A stretch of 64,000 nt of DNA from Proteus vulgaris (GTDB lineage Bacteria > Pseudomonadota > Gammaproteobacteria > Enterobacterales > Enterobacteriaceae), in NCBI RefSeq assembly GCF_023100685.1, contig NZ_CP090064.1, positions 744,001 through 808,000 of the forward strand, read 5' to 3'. The notes beneath the pieces were generated by a model. The model ran no database searches. It had not been told where the DNA came from and saw only the letters and a list, made by a program, of their open reading frames with translations. Position numbers and translations under genes: made by a program. The stretch's first letter is position 1. Each line of letters begins with the position of its first letter. Positions 40,296-50,819 of this stretch are shown here, in pieces.

Positions 40296-41600
40296 ATGCA
40301 AGTTTCTGTTGAAACGACTCAAGGCCTAGGGCGTCGTGTCACAATCACCGTACCAGCCGCTGATATCCAAACTGCTGTAGACAGTGAACTGAAAAAAGCT
40401 GCTAAAACTGTTCGCATTGATGGTTTCCGTAAAGGTCACGTTCCAATGTCTATGGTTAAACAGCGTTACGGTATGTCTGTACTGAATGATGTTCTTGGTG
40501 ATTTAATGTCGCGTAATTTCATTAACGCTATCATCGAAAACAAAGTAAACCCAGTTGGCGCGCCTGACTACAAACCAGAGCAATACAAAGAAGGTGAAGA
40601 CTTTGTTTACTCTGTGGAATTCGAAGTTTTCCCAGAAATCGAACTGAAAGGTCTGGAAAGCATTGAAGTTGTAAAACCCGTTGTCACAGTTAAAGACGAA
40701 GACGTTGATAACATGTTAGAAACACTGCGTAAGCAACAAGCAGAGTGGAAAGACAAAGACGGCGAAGTTGCAGCAGAAGATCGTGTAACTGTTGATTTCA
40801 ATGGTTCTATTGACGGTGAAGAATTCGAAGGCGGAAAAGCTGAAGATTTCGTACTGGCAATGGGTCAAGGTCGTATGATCCCAGGTTTTGAAGAAGGCGT
40901 TATCGGTCATAAAGCTGGCGAAGAATTCACAGTCGATGTGACTTTCCCAGAAGATTACCACGCTGAAAACCTGAAAGGTAAAAAAGCACAATTCGCTATC
41001 AACCTGAAAAAAGTTGAAGAGCGTGAACTGCCAGAATTAACTGAAGAGTTCATCAAGCGTTTTGGTATTGCTGATGGTTCTGTTGATGGTTTACGTGCAG
41101 AAGTACGTAAAAACATGGAACGTGAACTGAAAAATGCAATCCGTACTCGTGTTAAAACACAAGTTATTGATGGCTTAGTTAAAGCAAACGAAGTTGACGT
41201 ACCAGCAGCCGCTGTAGACAGCGAAATTGAAGTTCTGCAACGTCAAGCAGCTCAACGCTTTGGTGGCGACGAGAAACAAGCTCTGCAATTACCACGTGAA
41301 CTGTTCGAAGAACAAGCTAAACGTCGTGTAATCGTTGGATTATTGTTAGGTGAAGTGATCAATAGTAATGAACTGAAAGCAGAAGACGAGCGTGTTAATA
41401 CACTGATCGACGAAATGGCTTCAGCTTACGAAGATCCATCAGAAGTTGTTGAGTTCTACAACAAGAACGAACAACTGATGAATAACATCCGTAATCTTGC
41501 ATTAGAAGAGCAAGCGGTAGAAAAAATCTTAGCAAATGCTAAAGTAACTGAAAAAGAGACTAACTTCACTGAACTGATGAACGAAGTTCAAATGGGTTAA
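40296..41600 (+). CDS. tig: Trigger factor
   Basis: Trigger factor is the ribosome-bound chaperone that meets nascent chains at the exit tunnel. The 434-residue protein has the N-terminal ribosome-binding domain with [17 protein letters not shown] near residue 43. A FKBP-type prolyl isomerase domain covers about residues 150-245 ([24 protein letters not shown]). The C-terminal helical arms follow. TTGAGGTAA precedes the ATG. It heads the tig-clpP-clpX-lon cluster and has its own terminator. Confidence 0.98.
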   Translation: MQVSVETTQGLGRRVTITVPAADIQTAVDSELKKAAKTVRIDGFRKGHVPMSMVKQRYGMSVLNDVLGDLMSRNFINAIIENKVNPVGAPDYKPEQYKEGEDFVYSVEFEVFPEIELKGLESIEVVKPVVTVKDEDVDNMLETLRKQQAEWKDKDGEVAAEDRVTVDFNGSIDGEEFEGGKAEDFVLAMGQGRMIPGFEEGVIGHKAGEEFTVDVTFPEDYHAENLKGKKAQFAINLKKVEERELPELTEEFIKRFGIADGSVDGLRAEVRKNMERELKNAIRTRVKTQVIDGLVKANEVDVPAAAVDSEIEVLQRQAAQRFGGDEKQALQLPRELFEEQAKRRVIVGLLLGEVINSNELKAEDERVNTLIDEMASAYEDPSEVVEFYNKNEQLMNNIRNLALEEQAVEKILANAKVTEKETNFTELMNEVQMG

Positions 41601-41627
41601 TTTTTAACCGCGATATCGGTTTTAAGC

Positions 41628-41658
41628 AAAAACCCGTGGTTTTTACCACGGGTTTTTT
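41628..41658 (+). terminator. Terminator after tig
   Basis: AAACCCGTGGT-TTTT-ACCACGGGTTTTTTT is a perfect stem followed by a T run, about 30 bases past tig. The following 41659-41856 shows no gene and should carry the clpP promoter. Confidence 0.93.
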
Positions 41659-41856
41659 TCAGTTTGTATATATTTATCAAAATTAGCCTTGAAATCTGAG
41701 CGATTATCTCCAGATAATTCTATATTCTCTTTATCACTCCTCGCGAGGCGCCTTGAATGTCTTGTGAGAGATTAGATCATTAGAAATGGTCATGATCAAT
41801 TATCTCAAGTAAAATTGTTGTCATTGGCACCAATAAGAATGCAATAGGAGACAGAC

Positions 41857-42480
41857 ATGTCATTTAACGACACACAGGAACAATTCGCACCTAATATGGC
41901 TCTGGTGCCGATGGTTATAGAGCAAACTTCGCGAGGAGAGCGTTCTTACGACATTTATTCACGTTTATTAAAAGAACGTATCATTTTCCTGACTGGCCAA
42001 GTTGAAGATCACATGGCTAATCTGATCGTCGCTCAAATGCTGTTTTTAGAAGCAGAAAACCCAGAAAAAGACATCAATTTATATATTAATTCACCAGGTG
42101 GTGTGATTACTGCGGGTATGTCCATCTATGACACCATGCAGTACATCAAAGCGGATGTCAGCACGATTTGTATGGGACAAGCGTGTTCAATGGGTGCTTT
42201 CTTATTATCAGCTGGTGCAAAGGGTAAACGTATTTGCTTACCTAACTCTCGTGTGATGATCCACCAACCATTAGGTGGTTACCAAGGTCAGGCAACAGAT
42301 ATTCAAATTCATGCGCAAGAAATTTTGAAAGTAAAATCGCGTATGAATGAATTAATGGCTCAGCATACGGGTAAATCTATTGAAGAAATAGAAAGAGACA
42401 CTGAGCGCGATCGTTTCTTATCCGCTAACGAAGCGTTAGAATACGGATTAGTGGACAAAGTCTATACACAACGTAGTTAA
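41857..42480 (+). CDS. clpP: ATP-dependent Clp protease proteolytic subunit ClpP
   Basis: ClpP is the serine peptidase chamber that degrades proteins fed by ClpX or ClpA. The 207-residue precursor matches the E. coli length, and a propeptide should be removed before ALVPMV (after residue 14). The catalytic triad is S111 (GQACSMGAF), H136 (VMIHQPLGG) and D185 (RDTERDRF). The residue before the catalytic serine is cysteine where E. coli has alanine. GGAG precedes the ATG. clpX follows at 144 bp. Confidence 0.98.
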   Translation: MSFNDTQEQFAPNMALVPMVIEQTSRGERSYDIYSRLLKERIIFLTGQVEDHMANLIVAQMLFLEAENPEKDINLYINSPGGVITAGMSIYDTMQYIKADVSTICMGQACSMGAFLLSAGAKGKRICLPNSRVMIHQPLGGYQGQATDIQIHAQEILKVKSRMNELMAQHTGKSIEEIERDTERDRFLSANEALEYGLVDKVYTQRS

Positions 42481-42624
42481 TTACAGCACGTTGTAATAGC
42501 AAATGAATTAATACGTTTTCTTTGTTAGCCTTTAATCCAAAGGAAACGGCTAGCAATATCTATGTAAAAAAGTCTTTCTTCTTCTTATAACCTGATAAGA
42601 AGAATAACTAAGTGAGGTTGACTG

Positions 42625-43896
42625 ATGACAGATAAGCGCAAAGATAGCTCAGGGAAGCTTCTGTATTGCTCTTTCTGCGGTAAAAGCCAGCATGAAGTAA
42701 AGAAATTGATTGCTGGTCCGTCGGTTTATATCTGTGATGAATGTGTTGATCTTTGTGTCGATATCATTCGTGAAGAAATAAAAGAACTGGCGCCTCATCA
42801 TGAACGCAGTGAATTGCCGACGCCACATGAAATTCGTAAGCACCTTGATGACTATGTTATCGGTCAAGAATTGGCTAAAAAAGTTCTGGCTGTTGCCGTT
42901 TATAATCACTATAAACGCCTGCGTAATGGCGATAAAGCCAATGGTGTTGAGCTAGGAAAAAGTAATATTTTGCTGATTGGACCTACTGGTAGTGGTAAAA
43001 CGCTATTAGCAGAAACATTAGCACGCTACCTAGATGTTCCTTTTACTATGGCAGATGCCACTACGCTGACAGAAGCAGGCTATGTGGGCGAAGATGTTGA
43101 AAACATTATTCAAAAACTGCTACAAAAATGTGATTACGATGTGCAAAAAGCACAACGTGGTATTGTTTATATTGATGAAATTGACAAGATCACTCGTAAA
43201 TCTGAAAACCCATCAATCACACGCGATGTGTCTGGTGAAGGTGTACAGCAAGCATTATTGAAACTAGTTGAAGGAACGGTGGCTTCAGTTCCTCCACAAG
43301 GTGGACGTAAGCACCCACAACAAGAGTTTTTACAGGTTGATACCTCTAAAATCCTCTTTATTTGTGGTGGTGCATTTGCTGGCCTTGATAAAGTTGTTGC
43401 ACAACGTTTAAATACACACTCTGGTATTGGTTTTGGTGCAGAAGTCAAAAGCCAAAAAGAAAAAGCCAGCGAAGGTGAATTATTAGCCCAAGTTGAACCA
43501 GAAGATCTGATTAAATTTGGACTTATTCCCGAATTTATTGGACGTTTACCTGTTGTTGCGACATTAGGTGAGTTAAACGAAGATGCACTGATCCAAATCT
43601 TACAAGAACCTAAAAATGCACTGACAAAACAATATCAGGCATTATTTAAGTTAGAAGGAGTGGATTTAGAATTCCGTAAAGAAGCGCTGACTGCAATCGC
43701 GAAAAAAGCCATGGTGCGTAAAACAGGTGCTCGTGGTTTACGCTCAATTGTTGAAGCTGCATTACTTGATACGATGTATGACCTTCCTTCATTTGAAAAT
43801 GCAGAGAAAGTTGTTATTGATGAAGGTGTCATCAATGGAAAATCTGAGCCGTTGATTATTTATAGTCAACCAGAAAACCAGGCATCAGGTGAATAA
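42625..43896 (+). CDS. clpX: ATP-dependent Clp protease ATP-binding subunit ClpX
   Basis: ClpX is the AAA+ unfoldase that recognises degrons (including ssrA tags) and threads substrates into ClpP. The 423-residue protein has the N-terminal zinc-binding domain C15-C18-C37-C40, Walker A GPTGSGKT near residue 120, Walker [11 protein letters not shown] near 182, and the ClpP-docking IGF loop in [10 protein letters not shown] near 268. The arginine-rich sensor [12 protein letters not shown] is near 368. It is cotranscribed with or close behind clpP. Confidence 0.98.
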   Translation: MTDKRKDSSGKLLYCSFCGKSQHEVKKLIAGPSVYICDECVDLCVDIIREEIKELAPHHERSELPTPHEIRKHLDDYVIGQELAKKVLAVAVYNHYKRLRNGDKANGVELGKSNILLIGPTGSGKTLLAETLARYLDVPFTMADATTLTEAGYVGEDVENIIQKLLQKCDYDVQKAQRGIVYIDEIDKITRKSENPSITRDVSGEGVQQALLKLVEGTVASVPPQGGRKHPQQEFLQVDTSKILFICGGAFAGLDKVVAQRLNTHSGIGFGAEVKSQKEKASEGELLAQVEPEDLIKFGLIPEFIGRLPVVATLGELNEDALIQILQEPKNALTKQYQALFKLEGVDLEFRKEALTAIAKKAMVRKTGARGLRSIVEAALLDTMYDLPSFENAEKVVIDEGVINGKSEPLIIYSQPENQASGE

Positions 43897-43989
43897 TGCA
43901 TCGTAATTTGGCAATGTCTCTTATCTGACATTATCTGTAATTTTCTCTTAAATAGACGAGAAATTTAAGATAAAGCGCGCCAACGCAAT

Positions 43990-44024
43990 AAAAATGAGGG
44001 AATTTTCCCTCATTTTGTTTTTTT
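43990..44024 (+). terminator. Terminator after clpX
   Basis: AAAATGAGGGAA and TTCCCTCATTTT form a perfect stem, followed by GTTTTTTT. It separates clpX from the lon promoter. Confidence 0.92.
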
Positions 44025-44038
44025 AATGGGTAAGGCTA

Positions 44039-44064
44039 TTGAATGTCAGAAAAGTGCCCTTATA
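44039..44064 (+). promoter_or_regulatory. Likely heat-shock (sigma-32) promoter of lon
   Basis: TTGAAT at 44039 and CCCTTATA at 44057 are separated by 13 bases after TTGAA, a spacing used by sigma-32. The sequence and place resemble the E. coli lon heat-shock promoter (TTGAATGT...CCCCATAT). It lies about 90 bases before the lon start. Confidence 0.65.
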
Positions 44065-44156
44065 TATTTTGACAATCCGTGGAATTAATTTTATTTGGTG
44101 ACATGCGAATAAAATTACCTGTAAAAGCGTTAAGCTAAAAACGAAGAGAGAGCTCT

Positions 44157-46517
44157 ATGAATCCTGAGCGTCCAGAATGTATTGAAATACCTGTATTGCC
44201 ACTACGTGATGTTGTTGTATATCCACATATGGTAATCCCGTTGTTCGTTGGTCGTGAAAAATCAATTCATTGCTTAGAAGCGGCGATGAACGACAACAAA
44301 CAAATTATGCTGGTTGCGCAGAAAGATGCATCTACTGACGAACCAGGTGTTAATGATCTTTTTTCTGTTGGTACAGTGGCGTCTGTTTTACAGATGCTAA
44401 AATTGCCTGATGGAACAGTAAAAGTCCTTGTTGAAGGTATTCGTCGTGCCAAAATTACGATGTTATCTGATAATGGTGAGTACTTTCAGGCGAAAGCAGA
44501 ATACCTTGAAACGCCAGCGGTTGATGAGCGTGAACAAGAAGTCTTAAATCGTACAACGATTAATCAGTTTGAAGGTTATATCAAACTGAATAAAAAAATT
44601 CCGCCAGAAGTATTGGCTTCATTACATGCTATCGAAGAATCAGCAAAATTAGCAGATACCATTGCTTCTCATATGCCGCTGAAACTGAAAGATAAGCAAG
44701 CTGTACTTGAAATGTCTGATGTGACTGAACGCCTAGAGTACTTAATGGCGATGATGGAATCAGAAATCGATCTGCTACAAGTCGAAAAACGCATTCGTAA
44801 CCGTGTTAAAAAGCAGATGGAAAAAAGTCAGCGAGAGTATTATCTCAATGAACAAATGAAAGCGATCCAAAAAGAGTTAGGTGAGATGGATGATGCACCT
44901 GATGAAATGGAATCGCTGAAACGTAAAATCGACGCTGCAAAAATGCCAAAAGAGGCAAAAGAAAAGACAGAAGCAGAACTTCAGAAATTAAAAATGATGT
45001 CGCCAATGTCAGCAGAAGCTACAGTTGTACGTAGCTATATCGATTGGATGGTTCAAGTTCCTTGGAATAGCCGTAGCAAAGTTAAAAAAGACTTAGTGAA
45101 AGCGCAAGAAGTGCTTGATACTGACCATTATGGTTTAGAACGTGTTAAAGAGCGTATCCTTGAATATCTCGCGGTACAGTCTCGTGTTAGCAAAATCAAA
45201 GGACCAATTCTGTGCTTGGTTGGACCTCCAGGTGTGGGTAAAACCTCTCTGGGCCAATCTATAGCTAAAGCAACAGGCCGTAAATATGTTCGTATGGCGT
45301 TAGGTGGTGTACGTGATGAAGCTGAAATCCGTGGTCACCGTCGTACTTACATTGGTTCTATGCCAGGTAAATTAATTCAGAAAATGGCAAAAGTTGGCGT
45401 GAAAAACCCACTTTTCCTATTAGATGAAATTGATAAGATGTCATCAGACATGCGAGGCGATCCTGCATCTGCACTGCTAGAGGTGTTAGATCCAGAACAG
45501 AATATCGCATTTAACGACCATTATTTGGAAGTTGATTACGATCTGTCTGATGTTATGTTTGTGGCGACATCTAACTCCATGAACATACCGGCACCGTTGT
45601 TAGATCGTATGGAAGTTATTCGTTTATCGGGTTATACCGAAGATGAAAAGCTGAACATCGCTAAACAGCACTTGTTACCAAAACAGATTGAACGTAATGC
45701 ATTAAAACCAAGTGAGCTGACAATCCATGACAGCGCCATTATGGGCATTATTCGTTATTACACTCGTGAAGCGGGTGTGCGTAGTTTAGAACGCGAAATT
45801 TCTAAATTATGCCGTAAAGCAGTGAAACAACTGCTGATGGATAGCACAATCAAACATATTGAGATTAACGAAGATAATCTCAAAGACTATTTAGGTGTTC
45901 GTAAAGTGGACTACGGTCGTGCTGATACTGAAAACCGAGTAGGTATGGTGACAGGACTTGCATGGACAGAAGTTGGTGGTGACCTACTGACAATTGAAAC
46001 AGCTAGTGTACCAGGTAAAGGCAAACTAACATTCACCGGTTCTTTAGGTGAAGTTATGCAAGAGTCTATCCAAGCAGCAATGACAGTTGTTCGTGCTCGT
46101 GCGGATAAACTGGGTATCAATAGCGATTTCTATGAAAAACGTGATATGCACGTACACGTTCCTGAAGGTGCGACACCAAAAGATGGTCCAAGTGCGGGTA
46201 TCGCAATGTGTACTGCATTGGTATCAAGCCTAACAGGTAACCCTGTACGTTCGGATGTTGCAATGACGGGCGAAATTACGTTACGCGGACAAGTATTGCC
46301 AATTGGCGGACTGAAAGAAAAGTTACTTGCTGCACATCGTGGTGGAATTAAGACTGTTCTTATCCCAGATGAAAATAAACGTGATTTAGAAGAAATTCCT
46401 GAAAATATTGTTGCTGACCTGGATATTCACCCGGTGAAAACAATTGAGGAAGTTTTATCGTTAGCCCTACAAAACTCGCCGTTTGGCATGGAAATTGTGA
46501 CGGATAAATCACACTAA
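44157..46517 (+). CDS. lon: ATP-dependent protease Lon
   Basis: Lon degrades misfolded and regulatory proteins; in Proteus it affects swarming and virulence. The 786-residue protein is almost collinear with E. coli Lon. It has an N-terminal substrate-recognition domain ([24 protein letters not shown]), a coiled-coil region near residues 200-270, Walker [10 protein letters not shown] near 356, Walker [12 protein letters not shown] near 420, and the catalytic dyad S679 (DGPSAGIAM) and K722 ([10 protein letters not shown]). GAGAGAG precedes the ATG. Confidence 0.98.
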   Translation: MNPERPECIEIPVLPLRDVVVYPHMVIPLFVGREKSIHCLEAAMNDNKQIMLVAQKDASTDEPGVNDLFSVGTVASVLQMLKLPDGTVKVLVEGIRRAKITMLSDNGEYFQAKAEYLETPAVDEREQEVLNRTTINQFEGYIKLNKKIPPEVLASLHAIEESAKLADTIASHMPLKLKDKQAVLEMSDVTERLEYLMAMMESEIDLLQVEKRIRNRVKKQMEKSQREYYLNEQMKAIQKELGEMDDAPDEMESLKRKIDAAKMPKEAKEKTEAELQKLKMMSPMSAEATVVRSYIDWMVQVPWNSRSKVKKDLVKAQEVLDTDHYGLERVKERILEYLAVQSRVSKIKGPILCLVGPPGVGKTSLGQSIAKATGRKYVRMALGGVRDEAEIRGHRRTYIGSMPGKLIQKMAKVGVKNPLFLLDEIDKMSSDMRGDPASALLEVLDPEQNIAFNDHYLEVDYDLSDVMFVATSNSMNIPAPLLDRMEVIRLSGYTEDEKLNIAKQHLLPKQIERNALKPSELTIHDSAIMGIIRYYTREAGVRSLEREISKLCRKAVKQLLMDSTIKHIEINEDNLKDYLGVRKVDYGRADTENRVGMVTGLAWTEVGGDLLTIETASVPGKGKLTFTGSLGEVMQESIQAAMTVVRARADKLGINSDFYEKRDMHVHVPEGATPKDGPSAGIAMCTALVSSLTGNPVRSDVAMTGEITLRGQVLPIGGLKEKLLAAHRGGIKTVLIPDENKRDLEEIPENIVADLDIHPVKTIEEVLSLALQNSPFGMEIVTDKSH

Positions 46518-46547
46518 AAAGTGATGCTAGTCATAAATTATAGCTAA

Positions 46548-46591
46548 AAAAAAGGCTGGATAAGTAATAAAAGCTTGCCAGCCTTTTTTTG
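46548..46591 (+). terminator. Terminator after lon
   Basis: AAAAAGGCTGG and CCAGCCTTTTTTT pair around an 18-base A/T-rich loop. T-rich and A-rich flanks make it work in both directions. Confidence 0.85.
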
Positions 46592-46731
46592 TGTCGCTAA
46601 TTTAATGGGGATTTTAATTAATAATGCTGTTTTATCGGTCTTGCTATATCTAAAAAGGCTTGATATAACGACGTTTGCAAAATTTGCCATTAATGGTGAA
46701 AAATAACGCATAAAATTATGGGGATGAAAGC

Positions 46732-47007
46732 GTGAATAAAACTCAACTGATCGACAAAATTGCTGCAAATGCAGATATCTCAAAAGCGGCAGCTGGTCGT
46801 GTTGTAGATGCTCTGGTTGCTTCTATCACTGAATCTTTACAAAAAGGTGATGATGTAGCATTAGTAGGTTTCGGTACTTTTACTGTACGTGATCGTGCAG
46901 CTCGTACTGGCCGTAACCCACAAACTGGTAAAGAAATTCAAATTGAAGCTGCAAAAGTTCCTGCATTCCGTGCAGGTAAAGGCTTAAAAGACGCAGTTAA
47001 TCAATAA
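46732..47007 (+). CDS. hupB: DNA-binding protein HU-beta
   Basis: HU-beta is a nucleoid protein that bends and compacts DNA, as a homodimer or with HU-alpha. The 91-residue protein shows the DNA-binding arm [41 protein letters not shown], the HU signature. The start is a GTG with GGGGATG upstream. It lies between lon and ppiD, as in E. coli. Confidence 0.98.
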   Translation: MNKTQLIDKIAANADISKAAAGRVVDALVASITESLQKGDDVALVGFGTFTVRDRAARTGRNPQTGKEIQIEAAKVPAFRAGKGLKDAVNQ

Positions 47008-47084
47008 TAGTTGAACGAATTTTCTGCCAAAGGGTTATTAACTTAACGTTATGGATAAACAGAAAACGACTCAATTAAAAAATG

Positions 47085-47119
47085 AAGCGCATCTTTTTGA
47101 GATGCGCTTTTCTTTTTTT
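47085..47119 (+). terminator. Terminator after hupB
   Basis: AAGCGCATCT-TTTTG-AGATGCGCTT is followed by TTCTTTTTTT. The 47120-47483 stretch up to ppiD holds no gene that I can support and presumably carries the ppiD promoter. Confidence 0.92.
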
Positions 47120-47483
47120 AGGTGTTAAATCACGATTAAACCTTGAATTCTCTGGCGATAAGACGTGAAACTAAAGTAGTCATTTGATAGAATGTCGCGT
47201 TGTTCTATAACTGAAATAGACAACAATGAATGATTCAGTGGTGAGTTAAATGGTTATCGTAATCAATGAATCAAATAATGCTGTTTAGTTTTCTTAGTGA
47301 TAGAAAGTGCGTGTTTAAGACTGCACATTGAATACGGGACTGGCTGTTTTTAACGATTGTCGCGTGTCGCGATATTTTGATATTAAGCCAGCATGGGCAT
47401 ATTATCTTTTCGCTGTGCTCAAAATAGTCGTGTAACACTCATAAAAATAATTTTTATTTCACCAAACGGAGCCTCGTCTCGTT

Positions 47484-49361
47484 ATGATGGACAACATTCG
47501 TTCAACTGCTAATAATCCATTTATCAAGATATTATTAGCTGTGATCATCCTCTCTTTCGTCCTAACTGGTGTGGGCGGATATCTCTTTAGTTCTGGCGTT
47601 AATGATGCTGCGGAAGTTAACGGGTATAAAATTAGCCGTTCTCAATTAGAGCAAACTTACCAACAACGTCGCGCTCAGTTACAACAAGATATGGGTGAAA
47701 ACTTTGCTGCTCTTGCTTCATCAGAAGAAGGTCAGAAACTAATCCGCCAACAATCACTTGATTTGCTTATTAATCAAGCATTACTAGATCAATTTGCACA
47801 AAATCTTGGTATTTCAGCGGGCGATCAACAAATTAGAGATGCAATTTTTGCGCTTCCTTACTTTCAAACTGATGGTAAATTTGACAATAAAAAATACGTC
47901 GATTTATTGAAAGGCAATAATATTGATGCAGATGCATTTGCTGAAGGTATTCGCCAAAATCTGATCAATCAGCAATTAAGATTCTCTATCCAAGGCACTG
48001 ATTTTGCCTTAGAGAGTGAAGTTAAAGAATTTGCAGGACTGATGCTGCAAAGTCGTAACGTACGCTTAGCGTCATTAGATATTCAGCCATTCCTTGAAAA
48101 AGAAACGGCATCAGACGACGAAGTGAAGGCGTTCTATGAACAAAATAACCAAATGTTTATCGCGCCAGAGCAATTTAAAGTCAGTTATATTCAATTAAAT
48201 GCTCAAAAAGATCTTAATAGTATTAATATTACCGATGATGAAGCAAAAGCGTATTACGACAGCAACATCGATGAATTTACTGCTGCGGGACAGAAACAAT
48301 ACAGCATCTTAGTATTAGCTGATGAAGCTGCCGCAAAAGCAGCAGAAGAAGAGCTGAAAAAAGGTGCAGACTTCGTTACGTTAGTCAAAGAGAAATCAGT
48401 CGATGCTTTCTCCGCCAAACAAAATGGTTCTTTAGGTTGGATAACTATCGGGCAAGAATTACCAGAACTGGCTAATGCGAGCTTGACAGAAAAAGGCCAA
48501 CTTTCTGCGCCTGTTAAAATTAGCAATGGTTACGCAATTTTCCGCCTTGATGATATTAAACAATCTGTCGTAAAACCGTTTGACGAAGTGAAAACAGATT
48601 TACTGGCAAAAATGCGCGAAAATAAAGCTATCGATGATTTCTTTGCATTGCAACAACGCGTGAGTCAGGCTGCCTCTAATGATAACGACACATTAGCACC
48701 TGCTGCTAAAGCGGGTAATGTGACAGTTGTTGATACAGATTGGTTTGATGAAAATAGCGTACCAGCACCATTAAATAATGAAAAACTGACCCAATTAATT
48801 TTTGGTGGCTCATTAGTTGATGAAAATGGCCCTATGGGCATGAACTCAGATATGGTGACGTTAGGTAATGATAGTGCATTTGTCGTGCGCGTAGAGGGTT
48901 ATAAGCCTTCTGCAAGCCTACCGTTAGATAAAGTGCGTGATCAAGTTGTTATGCTTGTTAAACAGCAAAAAGCATCGCAAGCAATGAATACACAGGCGCA
49001 GAAAATTTTAGCTGCGTTAAAAGAAGGCAAAGGTGATGAAGCACTAAAAGTGGCTAACCTTTCCTTTGGTGATGTGGAAAGCATTGTTCATTCATCTGCG
49101 ACAGATGCAGTTCAAACCGCTATTTTTGCTATGCCTAAACCTGCTGACGGCAAAAAAGAATATGGTATGACTAATGTGCCAGGCACTAAGGTTGTCTTTA
49201 TTCAATTAGATAGCGTGACAGATGGTAAACCAACATCAGAGCAATTAGAGTTTATGGCTAATCTCTATCGTGCACAGATGGGCGAAGAAGCCTTACAACT
49301 GATTTTACGTGACTTAAAAGACAACGCTAAAATTGAGATCTTTGACAAAGATTATCAATAA
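47484..49361 (+). CDS. ppiD: Periplasmic folding chaperone PpiD
   Basis: PpiD is an inner-membrane-anchored chaperone at the periplasmic exit of SecYEG that assists emerging envelope proteins. The 625-residue protein has a membrane helix at about residues 14-35 (IKILLAVIILSFVLTGVGGYLF), a SurA-like N-terminal chaperone region and a parvulin domain at about residues 265-360 (KQYSILVLADEAAAKAAEEELKKGADF). The parvulin domain of PpiD is considered largely inactive as an isomerase. The length matches E. coli (623). Confidence 0.96.
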   Translation: MMDNIRSTANNPFIKILLAVIILSFVLTGVGGYLFSSGVNDAAEVNGYKISRSQLEQTYQQRRAQLQQDMGENFAALASSEEGQKLIRQQSLDLLINQALLDQFAQNLGISAGDQQIRDAIFALPYFQTDGKFDNKKYVDLLKGNNIDADAFAEGIRQNLINQQLRFSIQGTDFALESEVKEFAGLMLQSRNVRLASLDIQPFLEKETASDDEVKAFYEQNNQMFIAPEQFKVSYIQLNAQKDLNSINITDDEAKAYYDSNIDEFTAAGQKQYSILVLADEAAAKAAEEELKKGADFVTLVKEKSVDAFSAKQNGSLGWITIGQELPELANASLTEKGQLSAPVKISNGYAIFRLDDIKQSVVKPFDEVKTDLLAKMRENKAIDDFFALQQRVSQAASNDNDTLAPAAKAGNVTVVDTDWFDENSVPAPLNNEKLTQLIFGGSLVDENGPMGMNSDMVTLGNDSAFVVRVEGYKPSASLPLDKVRDQVVMLVKQQKASQAMNTQAQKILAALKEGKGDEALKVANLSFGDVESIVHSSATDAVQTAIFAMPKPADGKKEYGMTNVPGTKVVFIQLDSVTDGKPTSEQLEFMANLYRAQMGEEALQLILRDLKDNAKIEIFDKDYQ

Positions 49362-49382
49362 GTTATCTTTAAATCTTAATAG

Positions 49383-49409
49383 AAACCCAGCTTAGGCTGG
49401 GTTTTTTTA
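49383..49409 (+). terminator. Terminator after ppiD
   Basis: AACCCAGC-TTAG-GCTGGGTT forms a tight stem with four-base loop and is followed by seven T, 20 bases after ppiD. Confidence 0.93.
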
Positions 49410-49642
49410 TGAATATCAAATATTGATATTGAGTGTTTATATCTATTTTTCTTAAAAAAGAATATTTGAGAGCAACCCCGATAATTTTTCTGTAACTCAG
49501 CTTTTGTTCATTTTATTTTTCCTATTCTCTCGACATTTTATTTTTATGTAATTGCAGGTTTATCAATATCTTGTCATTATTTTTTTGCATTCAGAAAACA
49601 CTGTTTGCTATTGAATTTAAAATTATTTTATAAAAGGAAATT

Positions 49643-50020
49643 ATGATTATGACGATGGATAAAAAAGTGTTATCAGGATTTATGGCTTCAATCTGCCTTG
49701 CTTTAGGACTAGGACTTTCACCGCTTTCTTATGCAGAAGAAACACCTGTTTCAACCCCCTCGATTTCTATTGAAACGAGCACATCTGTTGATAAAGAAGT
49801 AAAAGAAGTAAAAGCAAATGTAGAAGGTAAGGTTGATTTAAATACAGCAACGGTTGATGAGTTAATGGGGCTTAAAGGTATTGGTAAAGCGAAAGCTCAA
49901 GCTATTATTGATTACCGTGAACAATTGGGTCGATTTACCTCTATTGAACAACTTGAAAAAGTATTTGGCATAGGGATGAAATTAGTCGAACAAAATCGTG
50001 ATTTTATCGTCATAAACTAA
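49643..50020 (+). CDS. ybaV: YbaV/ComEA-like helix-hairpin-helix DNA-binding protein
   Basis: This secreted small protein resembles the DNA-binding domain of the competence receptor ComEA and matches E. coli YbaV in length and place. The 125-residue product has a signal peptide of about 31 residues ending in SYA before EETPV, a short Ser/Thr/Glu-rich linker, and a C-terminal double helix-hairpin-helix: [29 protein letters not shown] and the partial repeat [25 protein letters not shown] precedes the first ATG. A role in DNA uptake is inferred only from the domain. Confidence 0.92.
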   Translation: MIMTMDKKVLSGFMASICLALGLGLSPLSYAEETPVSTPSISIETSTSVDKEVKEVKANVEGKVDLNTATVDELMGLKGIGKAKAQAIIDYREQLGRFTSIEQLEKVFGIGMKLVEQNRDFIVIN

Positions 50021-50087
50021 TGAGCTAATTTGCATTTTATATTGTATGTAGCACGTTTATTGAAAAGATAAATATTGTTTAATAACT

Positions 50088-50120
50088 TGTGTTTCTCTTC
50101 GTAATAAGAGAAACACATTT
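50088..50120 (+). terminator. Likely terminator after ybaV
   Basis: TGTGTTTCTCTT and AAGAGAAACACA form a perfect 12-bp stem with a six-base loop, followed by TTTCC. The T run is short. Confidence 0.65.
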
Positions 50121-50265
50121 CCATGAATTGATTTGTTAAATGGAGTGAAAGATAAAAGAGCTAAATTGAGATATTACTAAATTTATTTTTTTGACTATAT
50201 TTATTGTATCGCAAAGAAACGTTATCAAAAATTTTAATATAACAATCAAGAGGTAATGAGTTTGT

Positions 50266-50670
50266 ATGAGTACATTAATTAAAGTTTATGGTTTTCATTT
50301 GGATGTTTTTGAACACGTGAATAATGCACGTTACCTTGAGTTTTTAGAACAAGCCCGATGGGATTGGATTGAACAACATTTAGATTTTGCTTGGTTTAAG
50401 CGCAATGGTTTGGCGTTAGTGGTCGCTAATATCAATATTAATTATCACTTACCAGCAAGTCTTGGTGATGAGTTGATTATTGACTGTGAAGTTGCTGAAG
50501 TCGGGATTAAAAGTGGTGTACTGTCTCAAAAAATAGTCAGAAAAAAAGATGGTGCGCTTATCTCTGATGCATTAATCACTTTTGTTCTTGTAGACATCAA
50601 TACCAAAAAAGCACTGACCTTAACGGATCAGCTAAGAGAAAAACTAGAGTATGTGCGCCAATCATCATAA
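50266..50670 (+). CDS. fadM: Long-chain acyl-CoA thioesterase FadM
   Basis: FadM hydrolyses long-chain acyl-CoAs, including the 3,5-tetradecadienoyl-CoA side product of oleate beta-oxidation. The 134-residue hotdog-fold protein has VFEHVNNARYLEFLEQARW near residue 15, the 4HBT active-site region, and NININYHLPASLGDELII near 50. The C-terminus includes ISDALITFVLVDINTKKAL. GAGGTAATGAG lies upstream of the start. It is between ybaV and queC, as in E. coli, and convergent with queC. Confidence 0.95.
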   Translation: MSTLIKVYGFHLDVFEHVNNARYLEFLEQARWDWIEQHLDFAWFKRNGLALVVANININYHLPASLGDELIIDCEVAEVGIKSGVLSQKIVRKKDGALISDALITFVLVDINTKKALTLTDQLREKLEYVRQSS

Positions 50671-50737
50671 TACGAAGTGATTTCGTATTATAAATAAAAA
50701 TAATGCGGTCAAGATGAGTTAACTTAACGTAATTTAA

Positions 50738-50795
50738 GGCAGTGGTAATACATGAGAGGTTATCACTGCCTAAGCCAACAAGTTGCAGTGATAAC
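50738..50795. other. Overlapping alternative hairpins between fadM and queC
   Basis: GTTATCACTGC (50759-50769) pairs perfectly with GCAGTGATAAC (50785-50795), 11 bp. The same segment can pair with GGCAGTGGTAA (50738-50748), ten of eleven bases. The two hairpins are mutually exclusive. Either could act as a terminator of queC on the minus strand, although neither has a strong T run. Confidence 0.6.
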
Positions 50796-50819
50796 AAACA
50801 GTGGACGATATTACAGTAA

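Noticed and set aside
41660..41856. Sigma-32 promoter for clpP
   Set aside because: TTGAA-like -35 boxes occur (near 41690 and 41753) but no convincing CCCCAT-type -10 box follows at the right spacing.
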